A stretch of DNA of 64,000 bases, taken from a virus. Made by a program: the position numbers and the translations under genes. Location: positions 1-64,000 of the IMG/VR virus record IMGVR_UViG_3300030329_001736; one strand, given 5' to 3'. Shown one piece after another: positions 41,001-47,901 of the stretch (position 1 is its first letter; every line of letters begins with the position of its first letter). Under the pieces are notes generated by a model. It had not been told where the DNA came from. It ran no database searches and saw only the letters and a program-made list of their open reading frames with translations.

Positions 41001-42182
41001 CTTATCGTTAATTCGACGAACAGCAGTGGTGCCAAAATTGTCTTTGAAGACAACGGTGTGACGAGAGGTTATATCGGCGGCGCGTCTAGCATGCCAGTAA
41101 CATTTTACAACTCTAGTGCCACATTGCTTGGCGGCTTCGACACTAACGGCAGATTTGGAATTGGTACTTCGACGCCAACATCTCCTCTAACTGCCCACGG
41201 ATATACTAGTGGTGTTGGTGTTATCTACGGTAACGCTGGTGCAGCATCACAGCACTTAATAACACTAACAGACGGTGTTGCGACCAACTTTTCTATCGTC
41301 ACTAGTGGTACAGTTCTTACTCTTGGGTCAGATGCTGGAAGCAATCAAACGGCCATAAAATCTTCGGGGGTCGAGGCAATACGGATCGATTCCTCGCAGC
41401 GGGTCGGGATTGGTACTTCGACGCCAGATAGCAATCATAAATTAGAAGTGTACAGCACAGGTACTACCGAAGTAGCAATCCGAAGCGGAAACAGTTCTGA
41501 GGCAATCATTAATTTTGGAGATGTCGCTAGTCGTTTACGAGGTCGAATAGCGTATAACAACAGCAGTGAATACCTAGCTTTTTGGGCTAATGCTGGTGAA
41601 AAGATGCGAATTGATTCATCTGGTAACTTAATCGTAAAACCAGCTAGTTCAAGTCAGACTATCAGCGTTGAAGCGTCGGGCGGCGGCGCAAAAATTGAAA
41701 TGCAAGCTGATGGTGGTACACTCACAACAGTAGGCAGCACGAACAATGTGCCGACTGCTATTCAAGCTAATAGCAGTGAAGCTGTGAGGGTTTTAACGGA
41801 TGGAAAAGTTGGAATTGGCACAACCTCACCTTCAGCAAAACTTGAGGTAAACGGAACAGTATTGGCGTCTACTGACACTGATACAAGTAACACTGGAAGT
41901 GTGACGCTAGACTTTTCTGCTAATCAAAACTTTGTCCTGACTCTCACAGGTAATGTTACACTAGCCAACCCATCCACAGAACAAGTTGGTCAGGCTGGCG
42001 TGATGGTCTTTATTCAAGACGGAACGGGGTCCAGAACCCTGAGTCTCGGATCGGACTACGAGACGGCTGAAGGGGCTGGCATTACGCTTAGCACCGCTGC
42101 TAATGCGGTTGATATTGTTCCGTATTTTGTTAAGGCTTCTGGCTCGATTCAACTCGGCGCACCACAACTGGCGTTTAGTTAA
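38055..42182 (+). CDS. tail fibre, T7 gp17-type N-terminus, 1375 aa
   Basis: Residues about 1-135 (ANASHIIQASSVDGTTNTFN through QWLYAAQEAADDAAEA) match the T7 tail-fibre N-terminal domain that docks to the tail. The rest is a long shaft with VGIGT-x-x-P units and repeated LEIAGDYQPLIVNSTNSS blocks. It ends in a C-terminal domain with NFVLTLTGNVTLANPST and QDGTGSRTLSLGSD. The C-terminal domain resembles that of the phage B fibre at 46954. G+C is higher in the middle (about 38.9-41.1 kb) than at either end, which suggests a mosaic gene. Confidence 0.9.
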   Translation: MANASHIIQASSVDGTTNTFNIPFSYISEDHLAFYVDNVLTTDSSSLYTATVLTGGTTVQIVKTSDSSNPNNVTIKLERNTPISTASVVFSNSSTLKASDLNTSNNQWLYAAQEAADDAAEAIRLDAAGVYDANSTKITNVTDPTAAQDAATKNYVDTAGDSKVAQAAASATSAANSATAAGQYAGTQNVDTFNGTGSQTAFTLSASPATENNTLVTISGVVQHKSSYSLSGNTLTFSSPPAAGTGNIEVVHLSLLSIANLDEDLSSTSSAHDSIPSAKAVKSYVDTQVDTVDTLAEVLANGNGTGGNDIAVGANDDITLVDGANIKWGTGGDGLGIYHNGSNSYITEIGNGTGNLFVLATDLTLGDKGNQHHYAHFVSGGEAKLFYDNGLSFETTSGGGKVYGDLQITGGDIELGSSNDTTISRASAGVVTIEGQTVRTGTVGISDGGTGATTAAAAATALGVGAGSNVTFHGLTTTGNASIDGAVTVNNSGADADFRVETSGNANMLFVDGGTNRVGIGTGSPNQLLAVNGSDGATNMMLQSGGTYRLGFYNDSSQQRLSTYGSPTTALTFAIQESEKMRVSANGKIAIGGQTADGPLHVFNGSAGSVTAATGAETIVAEAGGHGGVSILTPQTHTGYLTFGSPTASTRGFVSYEHNNDAMAIQVAGGEAMRINSSRNATFAGNEIKVGDNNAAGGNYDSVLHLLGDSSSGFKLSTNSGNSAFNIEREYYGWQGGLTMKRDTGNIGIGCSDPGAELEIAGDYQPLIVNSTNSSIPKIVLEDNGSARGYLGAGSGHPLVVSASNGSNKYFFSDLNGHSYFQIAASSTAGSGAGGAYIKATGSAASGPPQIAGIDLSMTDGTDGSESGIIAFHTTNSGTSSEKVRITSSGLVGLGVAAPTEELHIKASAPTIRLEDSDNNLSGYINGDNGNVLIQSYNANRDIIFGENAAGGEIMRVTGLGSVGIGTSAPGAELEIAGDYQPLIVNSTNSSGAKIVFEDNGVTRGYIGGASSMPVTFYNSSATLLGGFDTNGRFGIGTSTPTSPLTAHGYTSGVGVIYGNAGAASQHLITLTDGVATNFSIVTSGTVLTLGSDAGSNQTAIKSSGVEAIRIDSSQRVGIGTSTPDSNHKLEVYSTGTTEVAIRSGNSSEAIINFGDVASRLRGRIAYNNSSEYLAFWANAGEKMRIDSSGNLIVKPASSSQTISVEASGGGAKIEMQADGGTLTTVGSTNNVPTAIQANSSEAVRVLTDGKVGIGTTSPSAKLEVNGTVLASTDTDTSNTGSVTLDFSANQNFVLTLTGNVTLANPSTEQVGQAGVMVFIQDGTGSRTLSLGSDYETAEGAGITLSTAANAVDIVPYFVKASGSIQLGAPQLAFS
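40293..41080 (+). repeat. duplicated shaft module in fibre gene
   Basis: Two copies of a block starting near 40293 and 40943 encode IGIG(C/TS), PGAELEIAGDYQPLIVNST, NSS and IVxEDNG-x-RGY-G. A 25-base core is identical at 40326-40350 and 40974-40998, spaced 648 bases (216 codons) apart, in frame. Confidence 0.85.
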
Positions 42183-43834
42183 TGACGATGTTTGGTTCAC
42201 AATGGTTTGCTAATTCAGGCGGGTTTGATACAGGCTTGATTAGCAACTCGGTATGGTTAGATGAATCCGACTATCTGAGTCGCTCGACCAGTAGTTTTAG
42301 TAGCAATGAATTTATAATGGCATGCTGGTTTAGAATTATGGAACCGCTAGGTACTGGCGGCTACGCTATAGAGCCGCTAATGAGCATTGGAAATAACTCT
42401 GCTTCGGGCGTTGGAAACGTGGCAATGAATTTTGAAGGCGGTATGGCTTATTTCTCATGTGATGGCTATGCCGTAAAATCTTCTGCGAACATGATTAGAG
42501 ACATTGGTTGGTATCATATACTTGCAAGTTATAAAATTAACGAATCAACGGCAAGCAACAAAGGTAAGTTTTTTCTTAATGGTGTAGAAATTACTAGTTT
42601 TTCGGCAGACCAGCGTAGTTATTGGGGTACGTCTTTTAACAATACAAGTAAACAACTCGTTGGTGCTTCATTTGCGTGGACCGGAAAAACCTATATTGCA
42701 CAGCCGGTAATGCTTGATGGGCAATCAATTCAAGGCGGCGATGTTTCTATATCTGATTTTGTAGATACAGAAACTTTTGCGCCAAACGATGCTCAGACTA
42801 TTCCTAAATCAGACGCAGATATAGCTGCGCTTGCGTCATCTGCTGGAGGAAATAGTTTTTGCTTAGACTTTTCTGATAGCTCTAATCTTGGAAACGATCT
42901 AAGCAGCAATAACAGTGATTTAACTACGACAAGTATGACAGCAGCGAATCAGTCTGCTAACACGCCCAGTAAAGTTTATCCAATTTGGAATCCGTTAGAA
43001 CCGACGAACTCGACCATTACCTTGACTGAAGGTAATTTGCGAGCAGCGGGTTCGGGTGGTTCCGATGGCGGTGCAATTGGAACAATGCCGTTGCCGACGA
43101 CCGGCACATCAGAATTTCAGATAAAAACAAATAATGGTCAAGGAAGAGTTGGCATCATTGCTCATGCTGGCGCTGTCGCTGTTGATGAAGTGTCGAACAA
43201 TTGCGCTGCAGGCGCTGGATATAATTTTAATGCGGCATACCATTATGCTGAAAATGGAAGCATAAGACAAATACTCTCTTCTGGTAGTAGTGATGCACAA
43301 ACAGGTATTGGCTCATGGTCAACAAATGATGTGATTACAGTGCGATATAATGCCGATGACAACGAATTGAGTTTTCTAAAAAATAACAGTGCTGTGGGAA
43401 GTGCAGTTTCCACTGTTTCGGGACTAGTCTACTATCCAGTTGTCTGTCGTTGGAACAACTATGACATAACTGCATATTTTGATTCTTCTGATTTTCCGCA
43501 CACAATAGGTACGGGAAATAAAGAAGTTAATAGTGCTAATCTAACAACAGAAACATTTTCAAATCCAGCAACAGGTTCGTTTAAAGGTAACGCAAGTACG
43601 GCTGGTCCGCTTATCTTTTTGGGATTCAAACCGTCGCCAGACGATGCGCTTACTATTAACGGCAATAGCGTTACTTACGGCACAGACGTTAGACTTACCT
43701 CCGATGGATTCAAAGTTATAAGCAGCAGTTCAAATTTTAACACAACCAGTGGAACAAACAGTTATTCAATTGTGACAGCAAACGCATTGCAAATTAACGG
43801 AAAATTTCCACCAGCAATTGCTGAGACAAGCTAG
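42182..43834 (+). CDS. concanavalin A-like (LamG/SPRY) tail protein
   Basis: The protein has 550 residues. The N-terminal half (MACWFRIMEPLGTGGYAIEPLMSIG, YHILASYKINESTASNKGKFFLNGVEIT) is a LamG-like lectin domain. LDFSDSSNLGNDLSSNNSDL is a motif common in marine phage tail lectins, and the second half is a SPRY-like domain. It probably binds surface glycans. It starts on the fibre stop (TTAATGACG). Composition is more AT-rich than the fibre middle. Confidence 0.75.
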   Translation: MTMFGSQWFANSGGFDTGLISNSVWLDESDYLSRSTSSFSSNEFIMACWFRIMEPLGTGGYAIEPLMSIGNNSASGVGNVAMNFEGGMAYFSCDGYAVKSSANMIRDIGWYHILASYKINESTASNKGKFFLNGVEITSFSADQRSYWGTSFNNTSKQLVGASFAWTGKTYIAQPVMLDGQSIQGGDVSISDFVDTETFAPNDAQTIPKSDADIAALASSAGGNSFCLDFSDSSNLGNDLSSNNSDLTTTSMTAANQSANTPSKVYPIWNPLEPTNSTITLTEGNLRAAGSGGSDGGAIGTMPLPTTGTSEFQIKTNNGQGRVGIIAHAGAVAVDEVSNNCAAGAGYNFNAAYHYAENGSIRQILSSGSSDAQTGIGSWSTNDVITVRYNADDNELSFLKNNSAVGSAVSTVSGLVYYPVVCRWNNYDITAYFDSSDFPHTIGTGNKEVNSANLTTETFSNPATGSFKGNASTAGPLIFLGFKPSPDDALTINGNSVTYGTDVRLTSDGFKVISSSSNFNTTSGTNSYSIVTANALQINGKFPPAIAETS

Positions 43835-43846
43835 GAGAATAAAATA

Positions 43847-44350
43847 ATGTGGAAATATAACGGGAAAACAATTAATGAGCGGAAGTCTTGGGTTGATGAT
43901 AATGGTATTCAGCATCCTTCTAATTGGCATATCTGGTCGCCATCAGATAAAGCTGCCGCCGGTCTGGTAGAGGTTGTCGAAGACACACCACCAGATAGCC
44001 GCTTGTACAATTGGACTATGGATACAAATGGAAAGATAGATAAGACTCCTAGAAATTTAGAGGATGTTAAAGTAAATCTAAAACGAGAAGTTAAGGACCA
44101 TCAAGGTGCTTTACTTACTCAAACGGATTGGGCAGTCGTTCGCAAAGCTGACAACGGTACAGCTATTCCTTCCGATATCCAAACTTGGAGAGATGCTATT
44201 CGCACTAAAGCAACCGAGATGGAAAATGCGATTGATGGTGCAGAGAATACAGATGCTGTAGCTGCGCTGTTTGTGTCTTACACAACTAACGAAGACGGCA
44301 GTGTAACGCAGTCGGGCATCCTTTACGATTGGCCTGAATTAGAAAGTTAA
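43847..44350 (+). CDS. tail accessory protein, DUF4376-like
   Basis: The protein has 167 residues. An N-terminal domain (WKYNGKTINERKSWVDDNGIQHPSNW) is followed by a helical C-terminal part with LLTQTDWAVVRKADNGTAIPSDIQTWRDAIR. TDWxVxRxxD-x-x-x-PxDIxxWR is typical of the helical domain in phage tail fibre assembly proteins. AGGAGAATAAAATA precedes the ATG. It is likely a fibre accessory factor for the lectin-like protein. Confidence 0.75.
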   Translation: MWKYNGKTINERKSWVDDNGIQHPSNWHIWSPSDKAAAGLVEVVEDTPPDSRLYNWTMDTNGKIDKTPRNLEDVKVNLKREVKDHQGALLTQTDWAVVRKADNGTAIPSDIQTWRDAIRTKATEMENAIDGAENTDAVAALFVSYTTNEDGSVTQSGILYDWPELES

Positions 44351-44402
44351 ATGTTTACAAACTGGTACAAAGATTTAAATAATACAAGAAAGGAATTAAA
44401 TT

Positions 44403-44732
44403 ATGGCTGCTACAATTGAATGGCTAGTAGAAGCATTAGATTGTTATCCTACAAAAGATAGCAAGACTGATGTTGTTATGATGGTTCATTGGCGTTGCAA
44501 TGGGTCTGAAGAGAATGATAGTAAAACCTATCACTCAACTTCTTATAGTACGGTTGGCGTAACCTATGAAGATGGTGATGCTTTTACTCCCTTCGCAGAT
44601 TTAACTAAGGATCAAGTTCTTGGTTGGGTCTGGGAAAGTGTAGATAAGAATGAAACTGAAGCTAGTATACAAAAAAGTATTGACAATCAAATTAATCCTC
44701 CTATAATTCAACCTGACCTACCGTGGTCTTAA
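44403..44732 (+). CDS. small tail-region protein, DUF7936-like (second copy)
   Basis: The protein has 109 residues, equal in length to the product of 1355-1684 and similar in order of motifs (VMMVHWRC, FADLTKDQVLGWVWE, final LPWS). Its DNA is far more AT-rich than the first copy, so the two are diverged homologues and not a recent duplication. AAGAAAGGAATTAAAT precedes the ATG. Role unknown. Confidence 0.7.
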   Translation: MAATIEWLVEALDCYPTKDSKTDVVMMVHWRCNGSEENDSKTYHSTSYSTVGVTYEDGDAFTPFADLTKDQVLGWVWESVDKNETEASIQKSIDNQINPPIIQPDLPWS

Positions 44733-44755
44733 TAAAATAAAAGGAGAAATAAATA

Positions 44756-45016
44756 ATGACTCAAGAAGAAAACAATAATAATATCATTAATATTAATGGG
44801 ACTGATTATTCTCAAGATGATCTTAGTAAAGAGCAGCAATACATGATTGCTCAAGTCAAGGACTTGCAAATAAAAGCAGCCCAGACCAAGTTTCAGCTTG
44901 ATCAAATCCAAGTATCACTAGATCATTTTACTAATAAGGTAATTGAAAGTATTGAAGATAAGGGACAAGATTCTGACCCTTCTGAGATTATTCAACGGAA
45001 ACAATTGGTGAATTAA
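44756..45016 (+). CDS. DUF6447-like small protein
   Basis: The protein has 86 residues. NIINING-x-DYSQDDLSKEQQ followed by a helix of about 40 residues (IAQVKDLQIKAAQTKFQLDQ) matches the pattern of DUF6447 proteins found in marine phage tail regions. The N-terminus is Asn-rich. AAAAGGAGAAATAAATA supplies a ribosome binding site. Function is unknown. From here on the DNA is uniformly AT-rich. Confidence 0.65.
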   Translation: MTQEENNNNIININGTDYSQDDLSKEQQYMIAQVKDLQIKAAQTKFQLDQIQVSLDHFTNKVIESIEDKGQDSDPSEIIQRKQLVN

Positions 45017-45025
45017 TAGTTAGCT

Positions 45026-45709
45026 ATGGCTTTTGGCAGTATTATATTATTAGGAGCAGGTTCTGCAGGATCAACAGGGTTAGACCTTGTAATCTCTTCT
45101 AATACAACAGATTATAATGTTTTGACTGCAGCAACCGCTGCTGGTTACGATAATTCATTAGGAGATAATGTTACTATTACAGTAACTATCAACTCTGGTG
45201 TTAATGTAACTGCAACTGGAGGAGGCGGAACTGCATTTACTACTGGTGCTTTGAATGCCAATACTACACTTAGTATTATTAATAACGGTAATATTACTGG
45301 GAGTAATGGTGGCACAGGCAGTAACGGAGGTAATGGTGGTTCTGGTGGTAAAGGTGTTTTCTTTAATACTGTTACTGGTGGATCAGCTACACACAGTTTA
45401 GAAAATAACGGCGTTATCGCTGGAGGTGGAGGTGGCGGTGGTAGTGGTGGACATAAGCGAACATGCTATTCAGACGGCGACGGAGGCCACGAATGTAATG
45501 ATCCAGTTGCAATAGGTGCTGCTGGCACTGTTGGAGCTTTAGGACAAAGTGGCACAGCCGGTGCTAATCCTCCTGCTCAAGGTCTTTGTGATTGTAGTCT
45601 AAGTCCTGCCCGTGGTCTTGGCGGTGCTGGTGGTTATTCTATAGATAAGAATGGTCGTACAGTTACTCAAACTGGTTCAGGAACCTATGTTGGAACACAA
45701 AAACCATGA
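45026..45709 (+). CDS. glycine-rich adhesin-like protein
   Basis: The protein has 227 residues. A beta-rich N-terminal part (LDLVISSNTTDYNVLTAATA) leads into repeated glycine runs (GGTGSNGGNGGSGGKG, GGGGGGSGG), with a Cys-containing insert (KRTCYSDGDGGHECND and LCDCSLS). Glycine-rich sandwiches of this kind form host-recognition tips in T4-like gp38 adhesins, which suggests receptor binding. The stop overlaps the next ATG by four bases, so it is coupled to the QueC-like gene. Confidence 0.65.
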   Translation: MAFGSIILLGAGSAGSTGLDLVISSNTTDYNVLTAATAAGYDNSLGDNVTITVTINSGVNVTATGGGGTAFTTGALNANTTLSIINNGNITGSNGGTGSNGGNGGSGGKGVFFNTVTGGSATHSLENNGVIAGGGGGGGSGGHKRTCYSDGDGGHECNDPVAIGAAGTVGALGQSGTAGANPPAQGLCDCSLSPARGLGGAGGYSIDKNGRTVTQTGSGTYVGTQKP

Positions 45710-46545
45710 GAGTATTAGTACCGTATAGTGGTCTAGGAACCAATAGTACTTATGGACTGTATCGCTGGTTAACAGAAACAGACTATGAAGTAGTAGCTAT
45801 GTTTTTAGATATATATTATTCTTCAGATGAATATACTGCTTTTGAAAGAGAACATTTTCACAGAGGAGTTAAATGGTTTAAAGATAATATAAGAGATTTT
45901 GAAACTATAGAAAGAAAATGTGAACAAGTATATTCTGATACTTATGAGCCAGTCAGAGAAAATTTTACTTTGAATGTGAAAACCGGTTCTTATAAAAATA
46001 TGAGAAAGGTTTATATAGATACTGCTAAAGAATATAAAGTTGATTTTTTAAGTAGTGGTAAGTCAGGAGAAGACACAAATGTTTCTTTGAACAAATCTGT
46101 TAGTATTTCAAAAGGATCAGATTATGATTATATTCATCCTTCTTGGTCTTTAACAGAACCAGTTACTTTAGAGAATAGAGATCAAGCAATAAAAGAAATG
46201 TCTGCTAAATGGAGTCAACGAGAAAAGTTACCACAAGAACTAAGAAATATTATTACTGATTGCACTTGTAAAGGTGATGGAGGAATATGTTATTTTTGCA
46301 CAGACTTACTTTTAAATGAAGTTCGTCCAGAAACAGGACAAGAGCTTGATGATGTTATACTAGAAAAATTATGTGCAGGAAAATTTAGACACTTAGCTGA
46401 TCCAAAAACTTTTAGACTAGACCAGCGAACAGTTACATATTTTAAGTTATTAGGTTATAACGAAGAACAATGGCTTGATCCAGTTACAAGAAAAGAATAC
46501 AAGGAAAAAGTTAAAGATATGTATGCAAAAGCAGGAAACATATGA
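45706..46545 (+). CDS. QueC-like PP-loop protein
   Basis: The protein has 279 residues. MRVLVPYSGLGTNSTYGLYRW has a PP-loop ATP-pyrophosphatase-like P-loop (residues 7-15; canonical SGGxDS is here SGLGTNS). VDFLSSGKSGEDTN lies around 112-125, and a Cys cluster C186-x-C188-x6-C195-x2-C198 resembles the zinc site of 7-cyano-7-deazaguanine synthase (QueC). Such enzymes make preQ0 for DNA or tRNA modification. No other deazaguanine genes (FolE, QueD, QueE or a DNA transferase) are visible in the window, so a different PP-loop reaction is possible. Confidence 0.6.
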   Translation: MRVLVPYSGLGTNSTYGLYRWLTETDYEVVAMFLDIYYSSDEYTAFEREHFHRGVKWFKDNIRDFETIERKCEQVYSDTYEPVRENFTLNVKTGSYKNMRKVYIDTAKEYKVDFLSSGKSGEDTNVSLNKSVSISKGSDYDYIHPSWSLTEPVTLENRDQAIKEMSAKWSQREKLPQELRNIITDCTCKGDGGICYFCTDLLLNEVRPETGQELDDVILEKLCAGKFRHLADPKTFRLDQRTVTYFKLLGYNEEQWLDPVTRKEYKEKVKDMYAKAGNI

Positions 46546-46940
46546 TAAAGAAAATATTATTCTTAGTAACTTTTTTAAGTTCTATTTTATTTTTTTCTAC
46601 GAATGTTAATGCTGAAGATAAAAAAGATAAGGAAATATATTGGCAGATTGGAGATGCAGTACTAACCATTATGGTTTGTAGAACTGAGGAAGATATTTTA
46701 GAAATAGGTTATGCTGATAGTCAATCTGCATTAAAACTAAATCAGTTAATTCAAATTAAAATTATGCAAAATAGTTGTCTAGTCTTTAATCCTCCTTTAC
46801 AATTAGAAGTATCTAAGATTGTAGGAGACTACAAAGATTATAACGGAAATAATACAACAATGGTTGGTGTTTCTCCTATACAGGAACCAGATAATATCTT
46901 AGGTTATTTAATAATATTAGGTAAACCTTTAACAATTTAG
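46542..46940 (+). CDS. small secreted protein
   Basis: The protein has 132 residues. MIKKILFLVTFLSSILFFST followed by NVNAED is a textbook signal peptide with AxA-like cleavage at about residue 25. The mature part has two Cys residues (VCRTEED, NSCLVFN). It overlaps the QueC-like gene (ATGA). Its function is unknown; periplasmic or virion export is possible. It has no clear similarity to the exported protein of phage A at 2709. Confidence 0.6.
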   Translation: MIKKILFLVTFLSSILFFSTNVNAEDKKDKEIYWQIGDAVLTIMVCRTEEDILEIGYADSQSALKLNQLIQIKIMQNSCLVFNPPLQLEVSKIVGDYKDYNGNNTTMVGVSPIQEPDNILGYLIILGKPLTI

Positions 46941-46953
46941 TAAGGGATGAAAA

Positions 46954-47880
46954 ATGGCGAGTACTTATACTTCTAGAATTAGATTAGAAAAGCAGGGAGA
47001 TGGAGAGAATCCTAATACTTGGGGTTTACGTCTTAATCAGAATGTTATTGATTTGCTTGATGAAGCTGTAGCTGCATACGTTACTGTTTCTGTATCTAAT
47101 GCTAATGTAACTCTATCTGCTAATAATGGAACTACTGATCAGTCTAGGTCACCTTTTATTGAACTACAAGGAGAGGTAACTTCTAATCTTAATGTTATTG
47201 TTCCTAGTGTAGATAAGGGTTATACAATTAATGATAAAACAACTAGAAATCCAGCAGGAAGCACAGTTACACTAAAGACTGCTACAGGAACAGGAACTGA
47301 AGTTAAGGTAGGAAGAATTGCTCAGTTTGTATGTGATAGTGTTTCTGTTCATCCAGTAGAAGGATACACAAGTGTAAGTGATGTATATGCAGGAACTAAT
47401 AATACCTTTACTGGTACAAATACTTTTAGTGGTTTAGCTAGTTTTACTAGTGCTACATCGTTTAACACTAGTGTTTCAGTAAAAGATTTAAGAATTACTG
47501 AAGGGCGCATAGAAGATGTTAGTGTTTCTGTTGCTTCTATAGTACACGCAAGTGTTACCAGAGGTATTATGCCTTTTACTTCTCTTACTGATGGTGCAAC
47601 TATTACAATAGACTTTAATACAGGAAATAACTTTTGTGTGACATTAGGAGGTAACAGAACTTTAGCTAACCAAACTAATGGTACAGTAGGACAAACAGGG
47701 TATATTTACGTTAAACAAGATGGAACAGGAGGTAGAACTTTAACCTTTGGTAACTGGTGGAAATTTAGCGGAGGAGAGACGCCTGAACTAACAAGTGTTG
47801 CAAATTCTGTTGATATGCTTGTTTATAATATACGAGAGACAGAAAAAGTAGATACTGTTTTTATAGCTGATTTTAAATAG
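46954..47880 (+). CDS. phage B tail fibre
   Basis: The protein has 308 residues. TYTSRIRLEKQGDGENPNTWGLRLNQNVIDLLDEAVA is a typical N-terminal virion attachment segment. The C-terminal domain (ITIDFNTGNNFCVTLGGNRTLANQTNGTVGQTGYIYVKQDGTGGRTLTFG) is homologous to the end of the phage A fibre (38055-42182). It probably forms a trimeric fibre. AAGGGATGAAAA precedes the ATG. Confidence 0.8.
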   Translation: MASTYTSRIRLEKQGDGENPNTWGLRLNQNVIDLLDEAVAAYVTVSVSNANVTLSANNGTTDQSRSPFIELQGEVTSNLNVIVPSVDKGYTINDKTTRNPAGSTVTLKTATGTGTEVKVGRIAQFVCDSVSVHPVEGYTSVSDVYAGTNNTFTGTNTFSGLASFTSATSFNTSVSVKDLRITEGRIEDVSVSVASIVHASVTRGIMPFTSLTDGATITIDFNTGNNFCVTLGGNRTLANQTNGTVGQTGYIYVKQDGTGGRTLTFGNWWKFSGGETPELTSVANSVDMLVYNIRETEKVDTVFIADFK

Positions 47881-47901
47881 GAATACTAGTAAGGATAACA
47901 C

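Noticed and set aside
38055-42182. Diversity-generating retroelement acting on the fibre
   Set aside because: No reverse transcriptase gene or template repeat is visible in the window, and variation between the fibres is in whole blocks, not at adenine-specific positions.
47881-47900. GAATACTAGTAAGGATAAC as a phage A type promoter
   Set aside because: Only the ACTAG part matches; the segment mainly provides the ribosome binding site TAAGGA for the gene at 47902.
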